NCBI GenBank assembly: GCA_023253295.1
Contig: JALRGZ010000135.1
Location: forward strand, 1-21,957
DNA from: Flavobacterium sp.
GTDB taxonomy: Bacteria; Bacteroidota; Bacteroidia; Flavobacteriales; Flavobacteriaceae
Reading direction: 5' to 3'
Length of the DNA: 21,957 nucleotides
How positions within the stretch are numbered: position 1 is the stretch's first letter; every line of letters starts with the position of its first letter. The notes beneath the pieces were generated by a model. The model was not told where the DNA came from. It was given only the letters and a program-made list of their open reading frames with translations, and searched no databases. The position numbers and the translations under genes are program-made. Positions 14,294-21,766 of this stretch are shown here, piece by piece.

Positions 14294-15099
14294 TGTTGAA
14301 ATTCAATTTACTTTTTTCGGTTTTTGTTTTTGGGAATTTATGTGCCCAAGAGAAAAAAATTGGAACAGTTTATTTTGATTTTGACAGTTTTAATGTTGAT
14401 GCTCTTCAAAAAAAATGTATCGTTGATTTTGTTAAAGAAATAGATTCTAGTCAAATAGAATCTGTTTATGTTTATGGTTATTGTGATGATAGAGGTACGG
14501 ATGATTATAATTTGAAATTGTCTCAAAACCGTGTTAATGCCGTAAAAAATGTTTTGTTAACTAAGGGTTTTAGTAAAAGTAAAATAGTTATTGTGGAAGG
14601 TAAGGGGCGTGTTTTGTTAGATGATTATTCAGGAGGAAGTCTTGAAGATATTCGCTCTAAAAACAGGCGCGTTGATATGTTGTTGGTTAAGAAGAATAGT
14701 TTTGGGAAAAGAATTTTTAATTCCTTTCAAGAAAACCATGAAGTAGGAGATCGTATTTTTCTTGAAACCATTTTTTTCGAATTGGGAAGTAGTAATCTTA
14801 CCACTGCTTCTAAAAAAGAATTGGACAGAATAGCAGGAATTCTTCAAAGAAATAAGAGAGTTGAATTTGAAATTCTAGGCCATGTGTGTTGTACTCCTGA
14901 TAATTATAAAGAAGCTATAGACAGGGCAACAAAGGAAAGAAAGCTTTCGTTGAATCGAGCTAAAAATGTTTTTAAATATTTAATTTCAAGAGGTGTTAGT
15001 AGTTTAAGAATGAGTTACAAAGGGTTGGGGAACCAATTTCCTTCCGGAAAAGGAGATGATTTTGATAGGAGGGTGGAGCTTTTAATTACTAAAAATTAG
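14293..15099 (+). CDS. Exported protein with two OmpA-like peptidoglycan-binding domains
   Basis: The protein has 268 residues. A signal peptide (MLKFNLLFSVFVFGNLCAQ) is probably cleaved after Ala18. Two OmpA C-terminal-like domains follow in tandem with no beta-barrel. The first (about 25-132) has YFDFDSFNVD, GYCDDRGTDDYNLKLSQNR and NRRVDMLL; Asp65 and Arg80 are 15 apart, as are the diaminopimelate-binding pair of Acinetobacter OmpA. The second (about 155-265) has IFFELGSSNL, GHVCC, KLSLNRAKNVFKYL and DRRVELLI. In the second domain the binding Asp is replaced by a Cys pair (199-200) and there is an insertion before the Arg helix, so it may no longer bind peptidoglycan. The start is fused to the S41 stop (TAATG). 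The stop overlaps the convergent DUF4837 stop by 4 bases. Confidence 0.88.
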   Translation: MLKFNLLFSVFVFGNLCAQEKKIGTVYFDFDSFNVDALQKKCIVDFVKEIDSSQIESVYVYGYCDDRGTDDYNLKLSQNRVNAVKNVLLTKGFSKSKIVIVEGKGRVLLDDYSGGSLEDIRSKNRRVDMLLVKKNSFGKRIFNSFQENHEVGDRIFLETIFFELGSSNLTTASKKELDRIAGILQRNKRVEFEILGHVCCTPDNYKEAIDRATKERKLSLNRAKNVFKYLISRGVSSLRMSYKGLGNQFPSGKGDDFDRRVELLITKN

Positions 15100-16121
15100 T
15101 CTCGGTTGTCAAAAAAAGCCATAATCTTGGATTTTTCTTTTTGAAGGGGTTTTTTGTCGATTTCCACGGATTTAATAATTGCTTCAAGTTCGAGCATCAA
15201 ATCTCTTTTTTCTTTCGAAGGAGAGTAGCAAAAACCCTCTAAAACCAATATTCGATTGTTTTCTTTGTCAACAATAGCATAATTGATAAAAGGACCAGAC
15301 ATAAAATCGTTTTTTAATTCCCAAGTACCTTTTGTCTCATAAGCTCTTTTATGATTGAGAACGATATTTGAAAAATAGGGAGCGTAAGCCTCTTCTGTAA
15401 TCATATCTGTTTCTTGTTCCTTTCCATGAATATACAATTGTCCAATGGAATCTCTCATTTGGATAATGTCAGTGACTTTGTTCATTTTGTTTTTGATGCA
15501 GCTTAAAGGTACCTGATAGATTAAAATACTGGTGTTTCCACTAATAATTTCTTTTTTAAACCATACAAAATTGTCTTTTTGAAGCATTAACTGATAGCTT
15601 GAGGGAATTTCAATTTTTATATTGAAATTATCTTTAAAGAATTTGGGACTTAAAAGTGATTTTCTGTTTATTCTTTGAAATTCTTCAATTTCAGTTTGGT
15701 GAATGGTGTTGATGATTTCTGAGGCGTTTTTTTGAATCAAGCATAAGATGTCTGCTGCTGTTTTTCCCGAAATTTGAAATACGTTTTGAGGAGTTGCATA
15801 TTGATTTTTTAGAATTTTAAAATTTTCTTTCGCATCCTTTTTTATAACCATAATGTTTCGGCTATCGGTCATGAAGCCTTCCATTAATTTTGCAGGAAAT
15901 TGATTGATGGTAAAAAGAGGTTCTTCTTGTGGTAAACCAATAACGGGAGACGCAAATTTATTTCGGATGCTATCGCCAATTTCTCCATTCCATAATAAAT
16001 CATCTATAATCACCGAGATGTTATTGATTTTTCCATTGTTTTTGTTTGGGTCTATATTTTCCTTTTTGCAGGAAAATATAGAGATGGAAATAAAAAGCAA
16101 TATAAAATGGAGTTTATTCAT
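15096..16121 (-). CDS. DUF4837 family lipoprotein
   Basis: I chose the start at 16121 (341 residues), where MNKLHFILLFISISIFSC is a lipoprotein signal with Cys18; a TTG nine codons upstream gives no better start. The body shows the pattern I associate with DUF4837, a Bacteroidota family without known function: ISVIIDDLLWNGEIGDSIRN, then PVIGLPQEEPLFTINQFP, a segment SRNIMVIKK, ISGKTAADILCLIQKNA, and a C-terminal part with AYETKGTWELKNDFMSGPF. The protein is probably anchored in an outer-membrane leaflet. It lies between a transglycosylase gene and an OmpA-like gene, which hints at an envelope role. Its 3' end overlaps the convergent OmpA-like gene by 4 bases (TTAG), so neither gene has room for a terminator. 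Upstream lies a decayed LysM fragment. Confidence 0.88.
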   Translation of the reverse strand: MNKLHFILLFISISIFSCKKENIDPNKNNGKINNISVIIDDLLWNGEIGDSIRNKFASPVIGLPQEEPLFTINQFPAKLMEGFMTDSRNIMVIKKDAKENFKILKNQYATPQNVFQISGKTAADILCLIQKNASEIINTIHQTEIEEFQRINRKSLLSPKFFKDNFNIKIEIPSSYQLMLQKDNFVWFKKEIISGNTSILIYQVPLSCIKNKMNKVTDIIQMRDSIGQLYIHGKEQETDMITEEAYAPYFSNIVLNHKRAYETKGTWELKNDFMSGPFINYAIVDKENNRILVLEGFCYSPSKEKRDLMLELEAIIKSVEIDKKPLQKEKSKIMAFFDNRD

Positions 16122-16184
16122 TTTGCATTGAAAATAGCTGCAATTCAAATTTTATATAATGAATTATGGTTTGTGATGTGTTTT

Positions 16185-16240
16185 TTGATATCTTAAAAGT
16201 TTACTCCGCTAATATCGTTCCAATTTTTTTAAATCTAGAA
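16185..16240 (-). pseudogene. Decayed fragment of a LysM module
   Basis: This non-coding stretch resembles the last LysM repeat of the neighbouring transglycosylase gene, in the same orientation. The plus-strand word gctaatatcgttcca (16208-16222) differs by one base from 16378-16392. It is flanked in the same order by ttgatatctt (compare 16364-16373, one difference) and by a tttttaaatct block (compare 16395-16405 region). On the minus strand it would read DLKK, a one-base frameshift, then WNDIS, an extra stretch with a stop, then DIK; the intact gene has DLKRWNDISNEDIK. The fragment lies 90-150 bases beyond the stop of the intact gene and past its terminator, so it looks like the remnant of a duplicated 3' end. 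Confidence 0.6.
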
Positions 16241-16271
16241 TAAAAAATAGAAAAATAAGTTCTAAAAAGTT

Positions 16272-16308
16272 AAAAAGGCTCTATTCTTCTACAGAATAAA
16301 GCCTTTTT
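16272..16308. terminator. Intrinsic terminator behind the LysM transglycosylase gene
   Basis: Arms aaaaaggct (16272-16280) and agccttttt (16300-16308), then one C-A mismatch, then tattct and agaata, form a long stem around the 5-base loop tctac. On the minus strand it ends in tttttaacttttt. It begins 24 bases after the stop of the LysM gene. A T-rich run also follows on the plus strand, but no plus-strand gene reads into it. Confidence 0.85.
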
Positions 16309-16332
16309 GTGTTGTTTTTTGATGATAATTAA

Positions 16333-18336
16333 TTAACCACCTATTTTTAATTTCATTCCTGGTTTGATGTCTTCGTTGCTAATGTCGTTCCATCTTTTTA
16401 AGTCTGAAACACTAACGCCAGGGTATTTTTTTGCAATACTAAATAATGAATCTCCCTTTTTAACTAGATAATCATGTTGTAATGCAGTAGTTTCGATTTT
16501 GGTTTTCTTGAATGAAGCAGCAGTTGCTTTGGCTGTATTGATAGCAATTTCGTTCTTAGCTACAATAAGAGTTTTTCCAAGAGCAATGTTAGTATCTGCT
16601 AGCTGATTCCATTCTTTTAAATCAGCGATAGATGTTCCGAATTTTTTAGAAATATTGCCTAAGTTATCTCCTTTTTGAACAGTGTATTCAATGTTTTTTA
16701 ATTCCACTGCTGTTGATGCGATTGCTTCTTTAGTTTCGATTTCTTTGTCTTTTTCAGCAACTTGTAAGCTCATGCCTGCATGGATAGTGCTTCCTGATAG
16801 TTTGTTCCAGTCTTTAATTTGAGCAACAGTTATGTTGTTTTGTTCGGCAATTGTATTTAAGTTGTCGCCTTTTTGTACAATATAATTGGTTGATTTGTTG
16901 CTTGCTACTAAAGTATCAGCTTTAACTTCTTTTTTGAGTTTTTCAGTCTTGTTGGTTTTAGTTTCTGCAGCAGTAATGGCAGTATTGTTTTCAGTTGCTA
17001 TTATCGTTAGTACCTTCCCATAGGAAATAGCATTACTGCTTAGTTTGTTCCATTTCTTTAAGTCGTTAATGTCAACATTGTATTTGTTGGCAATAGTGCT
17101 TAAATTGTCACCTTGTTTTACTTTGTAATATTGAGTTGTAGTCCCAATAGGGTAAGAAGGTTTTTCAACAACTGTGGCAATTGCTGTTTTAGTTGCGTTT
17201 TTGAAAGGATTTGTGTTGTTTAAATCAGCTTCGTGTTGAACGTAAGCATATATCTTATCTTCATTGGAAACAAAAACTCCGATTTTGTCTTTAGGTAATC
17301 TTAAATAATGATTTTCATCATTGTAATTGGGGATTACGTTGAGTTTATAAGAAGGATTTAATAATTGTATTTGTGAAACAGGAACATCCAGTAAATCTGC
17401 TATTTGCTTGAAAGACATTTGTTTCTTAATCATTACCGTATCGGTAGCGAAATGTTGTATAATGGCTTTATTAGGCTTGATTCCGTGTTCTTTATGATAT
17501 TCGTACAAATACATTGTTGCTAAGAAAGCCGGAACGTAACCTTGGGTTTCTTTAGGTAAATTTTGTTTGATACTCCAAAAATTTTGTTGTCCTCCGGAGC
17601 GTCTAATGGCTTTTGCAACATTTCCAGGACCAGAATTATAAGATGCTAATACCAACTCCCAGTCTCCAAAAATAGCAAACATGTTAGCCATGTATTGTGC
17701 AGCTGCGTTAGTTGCTTTTAAAGGGTCGCTACGTTCGTCAATATAAGAATCAATTTTTAGATTGTATTGTTTTCCGGTTTGATACATAAACTGCCAAATA
17801 CCTGTAGCTCCTACTCTTGAAACCGCTTTTGGGTTTAATGCAGATTCGACAATAGCTAAGTATTTTATTTCCAGAGGGATGTTGTTTTTAGCAAATACTT
17901 CTTCAAACATTGGGAAATAATAGTCTGAAATTGACATCAGACGTTCAAAGGATCTTTTTCTGTTCTTTAAAAACGCTTTAATGATGTTTTCCAGACCTTG
18001 GTTGTATTGAATGTTAAACGGAGATTTAGCATTCATAGCTTGAAGTCTGGATTTTAAAAGTTCCGTAGGTAATTCATAATCTACTTTTTCATCGGTGTTG
18101 ATGCTTTCAATATCTTTAGTAAGATCGTTGTAAAGGTTTAAGTCTGTTAATTCTTTGGTCCACAAACTATCTACACAACTAGCTATCTCGTCATTTACAA
18201 AACTTTGTTTTATGGAATCAAGATAGGAAAGCTTGGTTTCTAAAACAGCAATTCCCTTGCTTTCAGCAACTTTTTGCGAAAACAGGGGAACTGTTAATAG
18301 TAGAAAAAATGATAAAGTGATTTTTTTTATACTCAT
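16333..18336 (-). CDS. MltD-like lytic transglycosylase with four LysM repeats
   Basis: This enzyme cleaves the glycan strands of peptidoglycan between MurNAc and GlcNAc. The 667 residues start with a Sec signal peptide (about 1-21, ending LFSQ). A helical region precedes the SLT domain at about 140-285, with the catalytic Glu164 in AIVESALNPKAVS, then GATGIWQFM, ASYNSGPGNV and ATMYLYEY. A LysM-like remnant may lie at 308-335. Four clear LysM repeats lie at about 402-446, 483-526, 549-592 and 621-665; each has a Y-V-KGD-L-IA pattern and a WN pair. They are separated by Lys-, Ala- and Thr-rich linkers. The C-terminus ends in the last LysM. Promoter and terminator both suggest a single-gene transcript, 107 bases downstream of pgk. 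Confidence 0.95.
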   Translation of the reverse strand: MSIKKITLSFFLLLTVPLFSQKVAESKGIAVLETKLSYLDSIKQSFVNDEIASCVDSLWTKELTDLNLYNDLTKDIESINTDEKVDYELPTELLKSRLQAMNAKSPFNIQYNQGLENIIKAFLKNRKRSFERLMSISDYYFPMFEEVFAKNNIPLEIKYLAIVESALNPKAVSRVGATGIWQFMYQTGKQYNLKIDSYIDERSDPLKATNAAAQYMANMFAIFGDWELVLASYNSGPGNVAKAIRRSGGQQNFWSIKQNLPKETQGYVPAFLATMYLYEYHKEHGIKPNKAIIQHFATDTVMIKKQMSFKQIADLLDVPVSQIQLLNPSYKLNVIPNYNDENHYLRLPKDKIGVFVSNEDKIYAYVQHEADLNNTNPFKNATKTAIATVVEKPSYPIGTTTQYYKVKQGDNLSTIANKYNVDINDLKKWNKLSSNAISYGKVLTIIATENNTAITAAETKTNKTEKLKKEVKADTLVASNKSTNYIVQKGDNLNTIAEQNNITVAQIKDWNKLSGSTIHAGMSLQVAEKDKEIETKEAIASTAVELKNIEYTVQKGDNLGNISKKFGTSIADLKEWNQLADTNIALGKTLIVAKNEIAINTAKATAASFKKTKIETTALQHDYLVKKGDSLFSIAKKYPGVSVSDLKRWNDISNEDIKPGMKLKIGG

Positions 18337-18386
18337 ATTTTTGTTGTCAACATCCTTAATTATAAACGATTAGAAAACCGTTTTTG

Positions 18387-18418
18387 CAAACTTAATATGT
18401 TCTATCTAAAAAAATCAA
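18387..18418 (-). promoter_or_regulatory. Bacteroidota-type promoter of the LysM gene (TTG-N21-TAAGTTTG)
   Basis: On the minus strand TTG (18418-18416) is followed after 21 bases by TAAGTTTG (18394-18387), a full match to the group consensus. The predicted start of transcription leaves a leader of about 45 bases to the ATG at 18336. Confidence 0.65.
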
Positions 18419-18443
18419 TAAAAACTGTTAAAATTGTTATATT

Positions 18444-19631
18444 TTAGTCTAGAATCGCTGCGATACCAGGTAAAGTTCTTCCTTCTAACATTTCTAACAT
18501 CGCACCACCACCAGTAGAAACATAACTCATTTTATCTTCAAAACCGAATTGTTTTACAGCTGCTACTGAATCTCCACCACCTACAAGTGAGAAAGTTCCA
18601 TTTGCAGTAGCTGCAGCAATGAAGTTTCCTAAAGCAATTGTTCCTTTAGCAAATGTTTCCATTTCAAAAACGCCTAATGGACCATTCCAAAGAATTGTTT
18701 TTGAATCCATAATTACTTTTTCGAAAGCTTCTAATGATTTTGGTCCGGCATCCATACCTTCCCAACCATCAGGAATATTGGTTACATCGCAAACCTGAGT
18801 GTTAGCATCGTTAGAGAATTTATCTCCTGCAACTACGTCAACCGGAATGTGAACCTGAACACCTTTTTCTTTAGCTAATCTTAAGATTTCCAGCGCTAAT
18901 TCTTGTTTGTCATCTTCGCAGATAGAATTTCCAATTTTTCCTCCTTGAGCTTTTACGAAAGTGAAAGTCATTCCTCCACCAATAATCATGTGGTCTACTT
19001 TGTCAAGGATATTTTCGATAACTGTAATTTTTGAAGATACTTTAGATCCACCTAAAATTGCAGTTACTGGTTTTTCGCTGTCTTTTAATACTTTGTTAAT
19101 GCTCTCAATTTCTTTTGCTAATAAATATCCGAAACACTTAGCTGTTGGAAAAAATTGAGCAATTATTGTTGTTGAAGCATGAGCTCTGTGAGCTGTTCCG
19201 AAAGCGTCATTTACATAAATATCTCCTAATGAAGCTAATTCTTTTGCAAAAGCGACATCTCCTTTTTCTTCTTCAGCGTGGAAACGTAAATTTTCTAATA
19301 ATAAAACCTCACCCGCTTTTAAGTCAGCAGCAGCTTGTTGCGCCACTTCGCCTACACAGTTAGTAGCAAATTTTACAGGAACACTTAAAATTTCGCTAGC
19401 TGTTTTTAAAATGTGTTTCAACGAATATTTATCTTCAGCTCCTTTTGGACGACCTAAGTGTGACATCAAAATAACACTTCCGCCATCAGCAAGAATTTTA
19501 GAAATTGTTGGTTTTGCAGCCTCAATACGAGTAATATCAGTTACATTGAAATTTTCGTCCAGAGGAACGTTGAAATCAACACGAATAATTGCTTTTTTAT
19601 TTTTAAAATCAAAATCGTTTAAAGTCTTCAT
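18444..19631 (-). CDS. pgk: Phosphoglycerate kinase
   Basis: This glycolytic enzyme interconverts 1,3-bisphosphoglycerate plus ADP and 3-phosphoglycerate plus ATP. The 395 residues match bacterial Pgk. Substrate-binding segments of the N-terminal domain are present: RVDFNVPLD (17-25), SHLGRPKG (57-64), ENLRFH and VNDAFGTAHRAHAS. The hinge and nucleotide-binding domain show GGSKVSSKI, GGGMTFTF, WNGPLGVFE and, near the C-terminus, GGGDSVAAV and STGGGAMLE. No key residue appears to be missing. A -7 box lies 36-43 bases upstream of the start. The next gene downstream, the LysM transglycosylase, has its own promoter. Confidence 0.98.
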   Translation of the reverse strand: MKTLNDFDFKNKKAIIRVDFNVPLDENFNVTDITRIEAAKPTISKILADGGSVILMSHLGRPKGAEDKYSLKHILKTASEILSVPVKFATNCVGEVAQQAAADLKAGEVLLLENLRFHAEEEKGDVAFAKELASLGDIYVNDAFGTAHRAHASTTIIAQFFPTAKCFGYLLAKEIESINKVLKDSEKPVTAILGGSKVSSKITVIENILDKVDHMIIGGGMTFTFVKAQGGKIGNSICEDDKQELALEILRLAKEKGVQVHIPVDVVAGDKFSNDANTQVCDVTNIPDGWEGMDAGPKSLEAFEKVIMDSKTILWNGPLGVFEMETFAKGTIALGNFIAAATANGTFSLVGGGDSVAAVKQFGFEDKMSYVSTGGGAMLEMLEGRTLPGIAAILD

Positions 19632-19666
19632 TAGTTTAATTTTAGATTGTTTTCTTGAAAGTGAAA

Positions 19667-19674
19667 CAAATATA
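19667..19674 (-). promoter_or_regulatory. -7 box TATATTTG for pgk
   Basis: On the minus strand TATATTTG (19674-19667) matches TAnnTTTG and lies 35 bases before the pgk start codon. No TTG is seen at the usual -33 distance. Confidence 0.5.
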
Positions 19675-19800
19675 GAAATTTTCCAGTAGTATTAAATTTG
19701 AAAAGTTCAAAAAAAATTAATTTTATGCAACGAAAACGATGTAAGTCTTTAAAAAAATGTATGTAAAAAGTTAAATTCTGATTTTCTGAAAAAACAATTT

Positions 19801-20304
19801 TTAATCTTTTAGATAGCATACAGATAAGCCCGATTGAGCTGTCATCATAAAGGTTTCAAATTCATTACTTTCTTCGGTGTTTTTTGAAAGTAAATAATGA
19901 TTACCCACCATTCCTAAATAAGTCAGTAGGGGAGAGTAGAAAGTAATGCCTATTTTATGTTTGCTGATATCCTCAATATCTGTGTTGATAATATCTAAAC
20001 GGTAATTGATAAAGGGAAAATAGTTATTGCCTAAGATATCAGTAACTCTGTATAAATTGCCTTTTAACTGTTGTGCATAATTAGCCGCTGCTATACCAAC
20101 AAGATAATGCAGTTTTTCGGCTTTTTCATTATCAGCCAATAATTCTCTAAAAGTCTTTTTAGGGTTTTCTTTTGAATTAAATTGCTGATGTTGTAACAGA
20201 TATTCCTGATAGGTATCTTCAAAAACATATTTATCCCAAACAAATGTTGAATTGGAATCAATAACTAAGCGATAGGCTAATTGTATTTTGGATTTGTAAT
20301 TCAT
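19801..20304 (-). CDS. Cytoplasmic protein of unknown function, third gene of the dioxygenase-pirin operon (167 aa)
   Basis: I recognise no domain. I chose the start at 20304: its ATG overlaps the stop of the pirin-like gene as ATGA, the usual form of translational coupling. An in-frame ATG at 20358 lies inside the pirin coding region and gives an unconvincing N-terminus. The protein has no signal peptide or membrane segment. It begins with a short basic stretch (MNYKSKIQLAYRLV). The centre is helical and charged (KKTFRELLADNEKAEKLHYLVGIAAANYAQQL), and the C-terminal half is rich in Ile, Tyr and Phe (FPFINYRLDIINTD, ITFYSPLLTYLGMVGNHYLL). There is a single Cys near the end. Position suggests that it works with the pirin-like protein, but the sequence does not show how. 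Confidence 0.75.
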   Translation of the reverse strand: MNYKSKIQLAYRLVIDSNSTFVWDKYVFEDTYQEYLLQHQQFNSKENPKKTFRELLADNEKAEKLHYLVGIAAANYAQQLKGNLYRVTDILGNNYFPFINYRLDIINTDIEDISKHKIGITFYSPLLTYLGMVGNHYLLSKNTEESNEFETFMMTAQSGLSVCYLKD

Positions 20305-20996
20305 ACTATTGGTATTTCGATTAGTAGCAACATCGCATTTTCTGATAAAGCTTCCCATTCTACGGTATCAATATTCTTCATACTTAAGGAATCGCCTGTT
20401 TCTAATAATCTGTTTTCAAATTCAAATGCACCTTGGATGATATAAACAAAAATTACGTTTTCTTCGTTTTTTAATTGGTACGCGTCATCTTTTCGGCCAT
20501 CAAAATGACCTATAAATGCATTTGCTATTTCGTTTTCAAAAATTGAAATAAGTTTGTTTTTTTTCTGAAAATCAAATGATAATAATTGTCTCTTTAGTTT
20601 GTTTGTTCTTAATTTGAGTCCAATTGTTAAATAACTGATGTTTTCTTCAAAAGGATTTGAAATTTCAAATTTACTTTCTTTTTTACAAACAATTTGTTCG
20701 ATTTTTTGACTTAGAATTAATTTGTTGTCTTCTAATTCGTCTTTAAGATAAACTCCTCCATAAAGAGGTAAAATATAGTACAAACAATCGGCTTGGGTTA
20801 GCATTGTTGTTTGATGATTTGCTGCTAAAATTTGATAATTAAAAAGAAAAAAAGAACCCAATTCTTTCCTAGATATTTCCTGATAATTGTCCATATTCAA
20901 TGTAGCCCAACAATGGAAACCCTTTGTTTGCCGATGTTTTCTCGTATCAGCGAGATAAATATGTGCTTGACTTTGTGCTATCATGTCTCTTGACAT
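20301..20996 (-). CDS. Pirin-like bicupin protein without canonical metal ligands
   Basis: The 231 residues resemble the pirin/YhhW bicupin fold. Landmarks are an N-terminal AHIYLADTRKHRQTKGFHCW, then a strand-rich cupin half (LGSFFLFNYQILAANHQTTM, ILPLYGGVYLKD), a linker with EISNPFEENISYLTIGLKL (111-129), and a C-terminal cupin half ending AMLLLIEIPIV. Pirins such as YhhW bind a metal through an HxH pair plus a later His and Glu in the N-terminal cupin and can oxidise quercetin. Here I see no HxH motif; the region has only His61 and Gln62. Enzymatic activity is therefore doubtful, and a binding or regulatory role is as likely. The gene starts 6 bases after the dioxygenase-like gene ends and overlaps the next gene by 4 bases. 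Assignment rests on pattern memory and is moderate. Confidence 0.62.
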   Translation of the reverse strand: MSRDMIAQSQAHIYLADTRKHRQTKGFHCWATLNMDNYQEISRKELGSFFLFNYQILAANHQTTMLTQADCLYYILPLYGGVYLKDELEDNKLILSQKIEQIVCKKESKFEISNPFEENISYLTIGLKLRTNKLKRQLLSFDFQKKNKLISIFENEIANAFIGHFDGRKDDAYQLKNEENVIFVYIIQGAFEFENRLLETGDSLSMKNIDTVEWEALSENAMLLLIEIPIV

Positions 20997-21002
20997 TTTA
21001 AA

Positions 21003-21761
21003 TTATCCAGCAACATTAATGGTGTGTGTAAGTACAAATCCTGTAGCAACACTTCCTGTCACTGTTGACATTTCAGTACTTACTCCATCTGAAAAAACAT
21101 TGTCATTAGCATTATAAGTATATCCACTCATACCTTTTGTGTATCCGTTAGTGGTTGAAGCATTTACAAGAACTACGGCACTACCTGAACCTTCCGGAAA
21201 AGCAATTTGGGTAACTAATAAAGAAGTTCCAGATGAACTATAAATGTGTACATGAATGTGGGTGGCTCTTCCACTATACCATCCAGGGAAAATAGAGGTA
21301 AAACTTACTAATCCATCTGCATTAGTAGTTTGTCGTCCTCTTAAAAAATGTACCGAAGTAAAATCGGCCGATTGCATACCGGTTCCCCCGTATTCAGAGT
21401 AATAACCATCTTTATCACAATGCCAGATATCTACTAAAGCACCTTCAAGAGCGGCACAACTTGCATTTTTATTTTTGATGGTGATATTAATGGTCAAAGG
21501 AACTCCTGTTCTGTCACTTGTAATATCTGATTTTACTAATGATGAAGGGCTTTTTGTAGGGAATGGACCTGCGGTTTCAGTAGCGGTTACCGTACAACTT
21601 GTAGAACCTGAGTTGCTTCCAGTGTCAGTTGCTTCAGTATTATCAGTAGTACTTGAGTTAGTTGAATTGTCGTCATCACTGCTGCATGAACTTAATATTG
21701 GCATAGCAACAGAACCTAAACCTACTAAACCTAAACCTCTCAAAAAATCTTTTCTATCCAT
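21003..21761 (-). CDS. Intradiol ring-cleavage dioxygenase-like lipoprotein
   Basis: This protein resembles the intradiol (protocatechuate 3,4- or catechol 1,2-) dioxygenases, which open catechol rings with a non-haem Fe(III). All four ligand positions are present: Tyr120 or Tyr121 (KDGYYSEYGG), Tyr162 (PGWYSGR), His168 and His170 (RATHIHVHIY). The catalytic Arg165 is also present, spaced as in protocatechuate dioxygenase. DIWHCDKDGYY and TETAGPFPT are further family segments. The 252 residues start MDRKDFLRGLGLVGLGSVAM and reach the lipobox LSSC with Cys26. A Ser-Asp run CSSDDDN and a Ser/Thr/Asn-rich linker to about residue 56 follow. That run resembles the lipoprotein export signal of Flavobacterium, so the enzyme may face the cell exterior. 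It heads a three-gene operon. An inverted repeat sits just before its start codon. The substrate is unknown. Confidence 0.9.
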   Translation of the reverse strand: MDRKDFLRGLGLVGLGSVAMPILSSCSSDDDNSTNSSTTDNTEATDTGSNSGSTSCTVTATETAGPFPTKSPSSLVKSDITSDRTGVPLTINITIKNKNASCAALEGALVDIWHCDKDGYYSEYGGTGMQSADFTSVHFLRGRQTTNADGLVSFTSIFPGWYSGRATHIHVHIYSSSGTSLLVTQIAFPEGSGSAVVLVNASTTNGYTKGMSGYTYNANDNVFSDGVSTEMSTVTGSVATGFVLTHTINVAG

Positions 21762-21766
21762 GATAC

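Noticed and set aside
19770..19800. Possible terminator behind the dioxygenase operon
   Set aside because: The best pairing I could find in this AT-rich stretch has several mismatches and no G-C core, so it is not a credible intrinsic terminator.
20305..20358. Upstream ATG extension of the third gene of the dioxygenase operon
   Set aside because: It overlaps the pirin-like coding region by 58 bases. The ATGA overlap at 20301-20304 is the usual arrangement and gives a normal N-terminus.
21676..21761. Tat signal on the dioxygenase lipoprotein
   Set aside because: The leader has Arg-Lys (MDRKDFLRG) rather than the twin arginine, so Tat export is not supported although the rest of the motif is similar.
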